Source: Bacteroidales bacterium
GTDB taxonomy: Bacteria > Bacteroidota > Bacteroidia > Bacteroidales > F082
DNA length: 5,365 nucleotides
Assembly (NCBI GenBank): GCA_016285355.1
Contig: JAEEQP010000089.1
Location: 1-5,365, forward strand
Direction: 5' to 3'
Position numbers and translations under genes: made by a program. The notes beneath the pieces were generated by a model that did not search any database, was not told where the DNA came from, and saw only the letters and a list, made by a program, of their open reading frames with translations. The first letter of the stretch is position 1. The number at the start of each line of letters is the position of its first letter. Below are positions 1-5,365 of this stretch, piece after piece.

Positions 1-1372
1 TTTCAATGACAGAAAACTTGACCGTTTGTCGCAAATCTTGTTTCATGGCATCAATCTGCATCTTCATCTCGGCTTCCGCTTTTATCAATTGCTTGTGCCT
101 ATATTGCAAAATCAATATGATAAAGGCAGCGATAAATAGCAATATACTGATAATCAGTATCAAGCGATGCCTTAAAATGATTTTTCTATTTAAGGAATTC
201 TGTAGGCTCTCGTAATCGTACTGCTTTTGGATATGAAAAACTGCCTGTTCTTGACGCTGACGCATCACTTCATATAGTAGGTTTTCGTGGGCTTTACGGT
301 ACTTTAATGCTTGTGTATTATCATTTTGATTTTCAGTGAATTGAGAAAGAGCTCCATAAGCCGAAACTTTTGTTTCATTCTTAACATCAGCTGTAGGCAA
401 TAAATCTTCGATTTTCTGGTAATAATAGAGGGCCGAATCCAATTCTCCCGATGCAACGAAAATCTTTCCCATGTTCAAATAATTCAAAAACAACTTGGAA
501 TCGTCGGATTTGTTTATAGCTTGTCTAAGACAATCAAGGGCTTGATCATATTTGCCTTGTAAACGGTATAGTACAGCGAAGTTGTTCAGAGTTTTTCCTT
601 TCACCTTATTACTATTGGCATTGTCCGCGTTCAACAAACTTTGATGTAGGCAAATTTCAGAGCTGTCGTAATTGCCTTGCATACAGTAGCAAATTGCCAG
701 CAAGTTCTCCGTCAATGCTTTTTCTGCATATTGCTTTTTAAAGCCTATTTCAGCTGCTTTCAATAGTACAATCGCTTCCTGCATCATTCCGTCGCGATAT
801 AAAAGCCTTCCCATCTTATACTGCGCCTGCGCCACAGTAAGGCTGTCCATAATAAGTCCGCCATATTGTTCCGCCTCCATAAACGACCGCATGGCTACTT
901 CTTTCTCATTGTAGTGTTGCTGTACGAAACCGCTGTAAAGCGCGGCTTGGGCGGCCTTGTCGTATTGCTTTTTTCGGGCGTAATAGGCGGCGGCGCGTTC
1001 CAAATCGGGGCTGGTGGAAAGGAAAGGTTTGTCGTCGAAGAAATCATCGTCCATCACAGGCGAGATGGTAGAGACGGTGCGTGCACCGTCTCCCGAAATG
1101 TCGTTGTTGTTGCCATTTGAGACGGTGCACGCACCGTCTCTACAGCCAAACAGGGCCTCGGCCTGCAAGAAGGCCATGTCCATACGCTGACGTTCGCTAA
1201 GGTTTGCAGGCATACGCAATACGCTGTCAATCAGGCTAACAGTACTGTCAGGCTGGGTGTCGGCCAATCGCTCGGCACGGGCTATCATACGTTTGGCCTC
1301 GCGCGTGGGCGAAGAAGTGCAAGAGGCCAAAGTCGCGAAAACGATTAATAATATAAGGTGTCTTTTGTTCAT
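1..1372 (-). CDS. TPR-repeat lipoprotein with internal membrane segment (3' end outside window)
   Basis: The sequence shows 457 codons from the ATG at 1370-1372, open to the window edge. Residues 1-18 form a lipoprotein signal peptide: K3-R4, a hydrophobic stretch, then the lipobox LASC with C18 as the lipidated cysteine. TPR-like helix pairs follow at roughly 124-157, 180-211, 217-250, 258-291 (the clearest, with YRLQGKYDQALDCLRQAI) and 293-325. A membrane segment lies at about 402-423, then a charged, probably coiled-coil stretch (424-450). In Bacteroidota such TPR-membrane-coil proteins often end in a helix-turn-helix or signalling domain, but that part is not visible here, so the function is unknown. 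The gene starts 12 bp after the LUD stop and is probably the distal operon gene. Residues 77-102 are encoded by a palindromic repeat, and base composition changes sharply inside the gene near 800-860. I am confident it is a real gene, less so of its role. Confidence 0.85.
   Translation of the reverse strand, partial: MNKRHLILLIVFATLASCTSSPTREAKRMIARAERLADTQPDSTVSLIDSVLRMPANLSERQRMDMAFLQAEALFGCRDGACTVSNGNNNDISGDGARTVSTISPVMDDDFFDDKPFLSTSPDLERAAAYYARKKQYDKAAQAALYSGFVQQHYNEKEVAMRSFMEAEQYGGLIMDSLTVAQAQYKMGRLLYRDGMMQEAIVLLKAAEIGFKKQYAEKALTENLLAICYCMQGNYDSSEICLHQSLLNADNANSNKVKGKTLNNFAVLYRLQGKYDQALDCLRQAINKSDDSKLFLNYLNMGKIFVASGELDSALYYYQKIEDLLPTADVKNETKVSAYGALSQFTENQNDNTQALKYRKAHENLLYEVMRQRQEQAVFHIQKQYDYESLQNSLNRKIILRHRLILIISILLFIAAFIILILQYRHKQLIKAEAEMKMQIDAMKQDLRQTVKFSVIE
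1068..1143. repeat. REPIN-like double palindrome inserted in frame in the TPR lipoprotein
   Basis: Two copies of a 25-bp unit stand in inverted orientation, at 1068-1092 and 1119-1143, and are exact reverse complements of each other. Each unit contains a 22-bp palindrome: arm GAGACGGTGC, a 2-base centre (GT in the first copy, AC in the second), and arm GCACCGTCTC. Outside the palindrome each carries GTA (or TAC) on the outer side only. The 26-bp spacer is itself partly symmetric, with AAATG at 1096-1100 and CATTT at 1114-1118. The whole 76 bp could fold into one long hairpin or two short ones. It encodes residues 77-102 of the lipoprotein, including the twin peptides DGACTVS and DGARTVS, without a stop. 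Paired inverted REP units are the defining layout of REPINs. No transposase and no clear target duplication are visible. Confidence 0.85.
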
Positions 1373-1384
1373 TAATGGCGAAAA

Positions 1385-2059
1385 TCACTCTTCATCCACC
1401 AAAAACACCGCCACCTGGCGGATGCCGCTGGCTCCGATGACCAAGGTCTGTTCGATGTCGGTGCTCCGGCTCGGCCCCGTGATGAAGGTCAGCTGCGAGG
1501 GTTTGTTCTTGGCGTATTTCCGCTTTATGCTCTGGAAAGCCGTGCGCATCCCGGGAACAATTTGCTCTGTGGTGGCGTACACCAACAGGATGTCGGGCAA
1601 AGCGTATGCCTCGCGGGTCTGCGTCATGGAATCGGAGAGGACGATGCTGCCGGTCTGCGCCACCAAGCACTCGCAACCAGTCAGGCTGACAAGTTTCTGC
1701 TTGGGCTCGCGTTCCTTGCTTTCGGTGTAGGAAATGCCGTATTTGGTCAACAGTGCTTGCATGTCGGGGCTGGTGCACCACAATGGTTCCCAAGCGTTTT
1801 CAGGTGCCAACTGCTTGATGCACTCGGCAAACTCGGCCTCGCTTTCCAAATAGATGAAGATGCCGCCGTGTTCCTTGAAGTTCTGCACGAAGGTGATGGC
1901 GGTGCCGTCCTCTTCCTTGATGGGCACCCAGGTCTCGGTGCGCTGGTCGATGTCCTTAAACAAAGCCTCCTGTCGCTCGATGAGGGCGTTACGCACTTTG
2001 GCGAGTATCTGCTCCTTAAAGGTGGCGTCCTGGTTTTCTCCTTTGTTGTCCCAAGCCAT
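1385..2059 (-). CDS. LUD-domain (LutC/YkgG-family) protein
   Basis: This 224-residue protein belongs to the LUD (lactate utilization, formerly DUF162) family. The signs are a central GCECLVAQTGSIVL stretch (128-141) and the C-terminal GPSRSTDIEQTLVIGASGI (195-213), matching the GPS-x-TxDIE signature that ends LutC-like proteins. The length is normal for a stand-alone LutC-type protein. No signal peptide or membrane segment is seen, so it is probably cytosolic. In LutABC operons the family takes part in L-lactate oxidation, but no lutA or lutB iron-sulfur subunit is present here, so a lactate role should not be assumed. Its ATG lies 4 bp after the ftsH stop, which implies co-transcription and probably translational coupling. 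I recall a LUD gene directly after ftsH in Bacteroidales genomes. The family is clear; the substrate and role are unknown. Confidence 0.88.
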   Translation of the reverse strand: MAWDNKGENQDATFKEQILAKVRNALIERQEALFKDIDQRTETWVPIKEEDGTAITFVQNFKEHGGIFIYLESEAEFAECIKQLAPENAWEPLWCTSPDMQALLTKYGISYTESKEREPKQKLVSLTGCECLVAQTGSIVLSDSMTQTREAYALPDILLVYATTEQIVPGMRTAFQSIKRKYAKNKPSQLTFITGPSRSTDIEQTLVIGASGIRQVAVFLVDEE

Positions 2060-2063
2060 GGCG

Positions 2064-4118
2064 TTATGCGTTTTGAGTTTGGTTTTCGGGTTGGTTCTCA
2101 GGCTGATTCTCGGGTTGGTTTTCAGCCGCTTTCAGCGCAGCGTTTTTCAGCTTTTCGTCTTCCGAATTGCCCCAAGGCCGTTTCCCGAAGATGCGTTCAA
2201 GGTCTTCGCCGAAGATGACTTCCTCCTCGATGAGCTTGTTGGCCAACTGGCTCAAGCCGTCACGATGCTCAGTGAGGATGGCGATAGCATCCTTATAAGC
2301 CTTCTCAACGATAAAGCTCACGCGTTGGTCAATGGTCTCTGCGGTCTTCTCGCTGAAAGGTTTGGTGAGACTGTAGTCCTGCTGACCTGTCGAGTCATAA
2401 TAGCTCAGGTTGCCGATTTCCTCGTCCAAGCCGTAATAAGTCACCATAGCGAAGGCCTGTTTGGTCACCTTTTCGAGGTCGGACAAAGCGCCTGTCGAAA
2501 TCTGTCCGAAGATGACTTGCTCGGCGGCACGACCGCCCAAAGTGGCAATCATCTCATGATACATCTGCTCCTTAGTCGTGATTTGACGTTCTTCAGGCAG
2601 ATACCAAGCCGCACCCAATGAATTGCCGCGCGGCACGATAGTCACCTTCACCAAAGGATGCGCATATTGCAGCAGCCAGCTCGTCGTGGCGTGACCTGCC
2701 TCGTGGAAGGCGATGACCTTCTTCTCTTCGGGCGTAATAATCTTGTTCTTCTTTTCCAAACCACCAATGATGCGATCGACGGCATCGAGGAAGTCCTGCT
2801 TGTCAATCTCTTCCTTGCCTTTGCGGGCGGCCATCAGTGCGGCCTCGTTGCATACGTTGGCGATGTCAGCACCTGAGAAGCCTGGAGTTTGCTTGGCGAG
2901 GAAGTCCTTGTCCACATCATTGCCGAGCTTCAAGCCGCGCATGTGAACCTCAAAGATTTCCTTACGGCCCACAATGTCAGGCAGCTCCACATAAATCTGA
3001 CGGTCGAAACGGCCTGCACGAAGGAGGGCTTTGTCCAAAATGTCGGCACGGTTGGTGGCGGCCAACACGATAACGCCCGAGTTAGTGCCGAAGCCGTCCA
3101 TCTCGGTAAGTAGTTGGTTCAATGTGCTTTCGCGCTCGTCGTTACCGCCAGTGATGGCACTTTTGCCACGAGCACGACCAATGGCATCGATTTCATCAAT
3201 GAAAATGATACACGGTGCCTTCGACTTGGCATTATTAAAGAGGTCACGGACGCGCGAGGCACCCACACCGACAAACATCTCCACAAAGTCGGAACCCGAA
3301 AGGCTGAAGAAAGGCACATTGGCCTCACCTGCCACCGACTTGGCCAACAGGGTCTTACCTGTTCCGGGAGGGCCAACCAGCAACACGCCCTTAGGAATCT
3401 TGCCGCCCAATTTGGTGTATTTCTCCGGATTCTTCAGGAAATCAACGACTTCCATAATCTCCACCTTGGCTTCTTCAAGTCCAGCGACATCCTTGAAAGT
3501 CACATTGACATTGGTGTTCTTGTCATAAAGCTGTGCCCGCGACTTCCCGATATTGAAAATCGAGCCCGGACCGCCGCCCATGTTGCGCCCCATGCCTCGC
3601 ATGAGGATGATATAGAACACAATAAGCAGTGCCAAGGGTAAAATCCATCCAAGGATGTCAGACATCCAGTTGTTACGCCTTACATTCGTGATATACACAG
3701 GGTGGGCCACCTCTTGCTGGGCATTTTCCACCGTCTCCTCAAACCGCTCCAAAGAACCTATTTTATAGGTGTAGTTCGGCGTTGTTGTGAGTCCATCGGG
3801 ATTGGTAACCGCCTCAGGGAAATGAATCGCCAAGCCTTTCTGATTCAGGAAAATCTCGGCATCCTCTCGGTTGACAAGCTCTATCTTCCCAATCTCCTCT
3901 TTCTTGAGCATCTCAATGAGTTTGCCCTGGTCAATTTCCTCCTTTGGCGTGACAGCATCTTTGCCAAAAAACTGCAAGCCAATCAGGACAGCGAACAAAA
4001 TGGCATAAATCCACATGAAATTGAACCGTTTTTTGCCATTCGGTTTCTGGTTCGGCTGATTGGGCTGAGTAGGCTGGTTCGGATTGTTGCCAGCCTCTTT
4101 AGTCTCTTTAGTATTCAT
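2064..4118 (-). CDS. ftsH: ATP-dependent zinc metalloprotease FtsH
   Basis: FtsH is a hexameric inner-membrane AAA+ protease that extracts and degrades membrane and regulatory proteins. The 684-residue protein shows, in order: an Asn/Gln/Pro-rich cytosolic N-terminus (12-27), TM1 (about 33-51), a periplasmic domain (about 53-150), TM2 (about 153-173), and an AAA+ domain with Walker A GPPGTGKT (249-256), pore loop MFVGVG (281-286), Walker B IIFIDEID (304-311) and a second region of homology with arginine fingers R367 and R370. The M41 peptidase domain carries HEAGH (472-476) and the likely third zinc ligand D547 in [10 protein letters not shown]. All key residues are intact. I chose the ATG at 4116-4118: an upstream in-frame ATG at 4244 would overlap rsfS by about 100 bp and add an unrelated 42-residue leader. 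It starts 25 bp after rsfS. The C-terminus ends in four NQP-type tetrapeptides, unusual beside classic FtsH. Confidence 0.97.
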   Translation of the reverse strand: MNTKETKEAGNNPNQPTQPNQPNQKPNGKKRFNFMWIYAILFAVLIGLQFFGKDAVTPKEEIDQGKLIEMLKKEEIGKIELVNREDAEIFLNQKGLAIHFPEAVTNPDGLTTTPNYTYKIGSLERFEETVENAQQEVAHPVYITNVRRNNWMSDILGWILPLALLIVFYIILMRGMGRNMGGGPGSIFNIGKSRAQLYDKNTNVNVTFKDVAGLEEAKVEIMEVVDFLKNPEKYTKLGGKIPKGVLLVGPPGTGKTLLAKSVAGEANVPFFSLSGSDFVEMFVGVGASRVRDLFNNAKSKAPCIIFIDEIDAIGRARGKSAITGGNDERESTLNQLLTEMDGFGTNSGVIVLAATNRADILDKALLRAGRFDRQIYVELPDIVGRKEIFEVHMRGLKLGNDVDKDFLAKQTPGFSGADIANVCNEAALMAARKGKEEIDKQDFLDAVDRIIGGLEKKNKIITPEEKKVIAFHEAGHATTSWLLQYAHPLVKVTIVPRGNSLGAAWYLPEERQITTKEQMYHEMIATLGGRAAEQVIFGQISTGALSDLEKVTKQAFAMVTYYGLDEEIGNLSYYDSTGQQDYSLTKPFSEKTAETIDQRVSFIVEKAYKDAIAILTEHRDGLSQLANKLIEEEVIFGEDLERIFGKRPWGNSEDEKLKNAALKAAENQPENQPENQPENQTQNA
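2076..2123 (-). repeat. Four 12-bp tandem repeats at the 3' end of ftsH
   Basis: Residues 666-681 of FtsH are three ENQP units followed by ENQT, then QNA and the stop. The underlying 12-base units differ at synonymous positions (for example GAAAACCAACCC against GAGAATCAGCCT), so the array is not freshly slipped and the peptide may be under selection. It extends the protein beyond the conserved M41 domain as a polar, probably disordered tail. Unit number may vary between strains. Confidence 0.85.
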
Positions 4119-4143
4119 TAGTAAGAATTTGATTTTGAAATGA

Positions 4144-4521
4144 TTAGTCTTCTGATGCCTTAACAATTCTCTCGGCATCGGCCCAAAGTTCCTCCAATTT
4201 GTAGTACTCGCGCTTCGACTCAAGGAACACATGGACGACGACATCCACGAAGTCTATCAAAATCCATTCCGTATTGTCGCGACCCTCCACATGGTAGGGT
4301 TTGCTGTGCGTCTTTTCAAAGACCAATTCCTCCACCTTGTCGGCGATGGCATCCACCTGCGTCTTCGAGGGCGCATGACAGATGACGAAATAGTCCGTCA
4401 CGGCGGTAGTGATTTCCCTCAGGTCGAGGGTGACGATGTCCTTGCCTTTCACGGCTTCCATGGCCTCGATGGTCGCGGTCACGATTTCTTCCACATTATC
4501 GTTTTGATGTCTGATTCTCAT
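4144..4521 (-). CDS. rsfS: Ribosome silencing factor RsfS
   Basis: RsfS (Iojap/YbeB family) binds protein uL14 on the 50S subunit and blocks 30S joining, slowing translation on nutrient downshift. The 125-residue product has the family pattern throughout: KGKDIVTLDLREI (25-37), VTDYFVICHAPSKTQVDAIAD (41-61), YHVEGRDNTEWILIDFVDVVVHVF (76-99) and the closing REYYKLEELW (104-113). The length is typical. I chose the ATG at 4519-4521 because the family begins here and an A-rich stretch (AAAAAGATAT) precedes it. The upstream in-frame ATG at 4566 would add 15 residues encoded by the palindromic repeat. It is the first gene of the operon with ftsH 25 bp downstream, and has a promoter candidate at 4615-4641. 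The identification is secure. Confidence 0.95.
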   Translation of the reverse strand: MRIRHQNDNVEEIVTATIEAMEAVKGKDIVTLDLREITTAVTDYFVICHAPSKTQVDAIADKVEELVFEKTHSKPYHVEGRDNTEWILIDFVDVVVHVFLESKREYYKLEELWADAERIVKASED

Positions 4522-4531
4522 ATATCTTTTT

Positions 4532-4600
4532 GACTGCGGGACTGCGGGACGCGAGACGTGGGACATTGTCGCGCAGTCCCATGTCTCGAAGTCTAGTGTC
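4532..4600. repeat. GAC/GTC-phased imperfect palindrome in the rsfS-ftsH leader
   Basis: GAC occurs at 4532, 4540, 4548, 4555 and 4562, then GTC at 4568, 4576, 4583, 4591 and 4598: five of each, spaced 7 or 8 bases apart, with the polarity switching at the centre near 4566. The left half is built from units such as GACTGCGG (twice), GACGCGA and GACGTGG. The strongest hairpin pairs 4553-4564 (GAGACGTGGGAC) with 4576-4587 (GTCCCATGTCTC), with one G-T position and an 11-base loop. A competing 9-bp pairing joins 4538-4546 (GGGACTGCG) to 4572-4580. The element sits between the predicted rsfS transcription start and its ATG. It resembles a dispersed intergenic repeat rather than a terminator, because no T-run follows on either strand. 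Confidence 0.8.
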
Positions 4601-4614
4601 TGGTTTTAAGGGTG

Positions 4615-4641
4615 CAAATTTAAGCATTTTTGCGTTATCAA
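4615..4641 (-). promoter_or_regulatory. Probable promoter of the rsfS-ftsH-LUD operon
   Basis: On the minus strand TAAATTTG (4622 down to 4615) is a full match to the Bacteroidota -7 consensus TAnnTTTG. A TTG at 4641-4639 lies 16 bases upstream as a -33 candidate, slightly closer than the usual spacing. Transcription would start near 4608-4610, giving a leader of about 87 bases that includes the whole GAC/GTC palindrome. This is a prediction from motif match alone. Confidence 0.55.
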
Positions 4642-4642
4642 G

Positions 4643-4671
4643 TTGCATTTGTCAAAAATTACGTATTTTTG
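4643..4671 (+). promoter_or_regulatory. Probable promoter of the kdsC-like gene
   Basis: TATTTTTG at 4664-4671 matches the Bacteroidota -7 consensus TAnnTTTG. A TTG at 4643-4645 lies 18 bases upstream as the -33 element. The start would fall near 4677, leaving a short A-rich leader (ACTACAAAACT) before the ATG at 4692 and no Shine-Dalgarno, as is normal in this phylum. The site lies back to back with the rsfS promoter. Confidence 0.6.
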
Positions 4672-4691
4672 TCCCATAATACTACAAAACT

Positions 4692-5213
4692 ATGAACGAA
4701 CTCGAGACTCTATTCTCCAAAATCACGACTTTTATTTTCGATTACGACGGCGTGATGACTGACGGCACCGTTTACAGCAGCCCTGACGGCAGTCCCTGGC
4801 GTGCCACCAACGTAAAAGACGGCTATGCACTGCAATTAGCCTCAAAACTCGGCTACAAAGTGGCGGTCATCTCAGGCGCGATTTGTCCTTCGATGGAAGT
4901 GAGGATGAACAGCCTTGGGGTCACTGATGCATTCACTGGTGTGCCGAACAAAGTACTGAAACTCAAAGAGTACATGAAAAGAAAAGGCCTTTATGCCGAG
5001 GAAATCATTTTCATGGGCGACGACATCCCCGACATCATGGTGATGAAAGAAGTCGGGCTTCCCGCCTGCCCTGCCGATGCCGTTCCTGAAGTAAAGGAAA
5101 TCAGCAAGTTCATCAGCGACCGCCCGGGCGGCAAAGGCGCAGTGCGCGACATCATCGAACGCGTCCTGAAGGTTCAGGGCAAATGGATGACGGATGAGGC
5201 GTATTCTTGGTAA
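4692..5213 (+). CDS. kdsC: KdsC-like HAD-family phosphatase (Kdo-8-phosphate or related sugar acid)
   Basis: The 173-residue, cap-less HAD phosphatase has the size and layout of KdsC, which hydrolyses 3-deoxy-D-manno-octulosonate 8-phosphate to Kdo for the lipid A core; KdsC works as a tetramer. Visible motifs are motif I DYDGVMTD (17-24, nucleophile D17, acid/base D19), motif II ending in S61 of VISGA, K87 as the probable motif III lysine, and motif IV GDDIPD (109-114). RPGGKGAVRDIIE (144-156) is the C-terminal signature that KdsC uses to close the neighbouring active site. Position 63 is Ala after SG, where many KdsC proteins have Arg or Gly, and motif I has Tyr at position 18. Relatives in Bacteroidales act on the nine-carbon acid KDN 9-phosphate, so the exact substrate is open. 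It is monocistronic here, divergent from rsfS, with its own promoter. Confidence 0.85.
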   Translation: MNELETLFSKITTFIFDYDGVMTDGTVYSSPDGSPWRATNVKDGYALQLASKLGYKVAVISGAICPSMEVRMNSLGVTDAFTGVPNKVLKLKEYMKRKGLYAEEIIFMGDDIPDIMVMKEVGLPACPADAVPEVKEISKFISDRPGGKGAVRDIIERVLKVQGKWMTDEAYSW

Positions 5214-5365
5214 TCATTGCACCACAATTCTTCGATTCAACTCCACCCCGTCTTCGTCTACACAACGAAGACGATAGACACCTTTCTCTACATCAATAGG
5301 CATCTGGTGGTTAAGGCGAGTTTGGCCTAAGAACTGGTCATTGAGCGTCCAATAAATCGTTTTCT
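5214..5365 (-). CDS. pbpC: C-terminal end of a penicillin-binding protein 1C-like protein (5' part outside window)
   Basis: The last 50 codons are visible, ending in TGA (complement of 5214-5216). The peptide TIYWTLNDQFLGQT, then MPIDVEKGVYRLRCVDEDG and a final strand RRIVVQ, fits the small beta domain at the C-terminus of PBP1C (BiPBP_C family): a Trp-containing strand, a short 'D-x-x-LG' turn, a G-x-Y/H-x-L strand and a DEDG turn. PBP1C is a bifunctional glycosyltransferase/transpeptidase-type protein in the periplasm. The catalytic domains lie outside the window, so this rests on a short tail. The main alternative is the Ig-like C-terminal domain of another secreted protein. It converges on the kdsC-like gene with no base between the two stop codons. 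Confidence 0.65.
   Translation of the reverse strand, partial: KTIYWTLNDQFLGQTRLNHQMPIDVEKGVYRLRCVDEDGVELNRRIVVQ

Noticed and set aside
866..1120. Plus-strand open frame through the palindromic element
   Set aside because: It is antisense to the TPR lipoprotein and shows only low-complexity residues; palindromic DNA stays open on both strands by symmetry.
1068..1143. CRISPR-like repeat pair
   Set aside because: There are only two units, in inverted rather than direct orientation, inside a coding sequence and with no cas gene nearby.
1562..2621. Long plus-strand open frames (1562-2218, 1854-2621)
   Set aside because: They lie antisense to the LUD and ftsH genes, have no recognisable domain, and are explained by the high G+C of codon third positions.
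4119..4244. Upstream ATG giving FtsH a 42-residue N-terminal extension
   Set aside because: It would overlap rsfS by about 100 bp, and its residues are out-of-frame rsfS sequence unlike any FtsH leader; the ATG at 4118 fits the operon spacing.
4522..4566. Upstream ATG giving RsfS 15 more residues
   Set aside because: The extra residues come from the palindromic repeat, and RsfS homologues start at about the inner methionine.
4553..4587. Intrinsic terminator reading of the leader hairpin
   Set aside because: No run of T follows on either strand, and a terminator here would cut off the rsfS operon.
4648..4651. TTTG as the -33 element of the kdsC-like promoter
   Set aside because: It is only 12 bases from the -7 box, too close; the TTG at 4643 is better placed.

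Overview
The window looks like a piece of a Bacteroidota chromosome, most likely order Bacteroidales. The evidence is the absence of Shine-Dalgarno sequences before the starts, two promoter-like sites matching the Bacteroidota -7 consensus TAnnTTTG, a TPR lipoprotein with an internal membrane segment, and the gene order rsfS-ftsH-LUD, which I recall from Bacteroidales genomes. It is mostly ordinary housekeeping sequence. The unusual content lies in two palindromic repeat elements.

Layout: positions 1-1372 (minus) hold the 5' 457 codons of a TPR lipoprotein whose C-terminus lies outside the window. Its coding sequence contains a 76-bp REPIN-like double palindrome (1068-1143). Positions 1385-2059 (minus) encode a LUD/LutC-family protein, 2064-4118 (minus) the membrane AAA+ protease FtsH, and 4144-4521 (minus) the ribosome silencing factor RsfS. 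These four genes are separated by only 12, 4 and 25 bp and read as one operon, in the order rsfS, ftsH, LUD, TPR lipoprotein. The region 4522-4691 is the only sizeable intergenic stretch. It holds back-to-back promoters and a GAC/GTC-phased imperfect palindrome that fills the predicted 5' leader of rsfS. Positions 4692-5213 (plus) encode a KdsC-like HAD phosphatase. Positions 5214-5365 (minus) are the last 50 codons of what is probably penicillin-binding protein 1C, whose stop codon directly abuts the kdsC-like stop.

Functionally, the minus-strand operon joins ribosome hibernation (RsfS), membrane protein quality control (FtsH) and a LUD protein, with an envelope TPR lipoprotein at the distal end. 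The flanking genes concern the cell envelope: Kdo or a related nonulosonate for surface glycans, and peptidoglycan synthesis. I see no RNA genes, CRISPR array, transposase, toxin or defence genes. The best candidates for something undescribed are the REPIN-like element in a coding sequence and the phased palindrome in the rsfS-ftsH leader.
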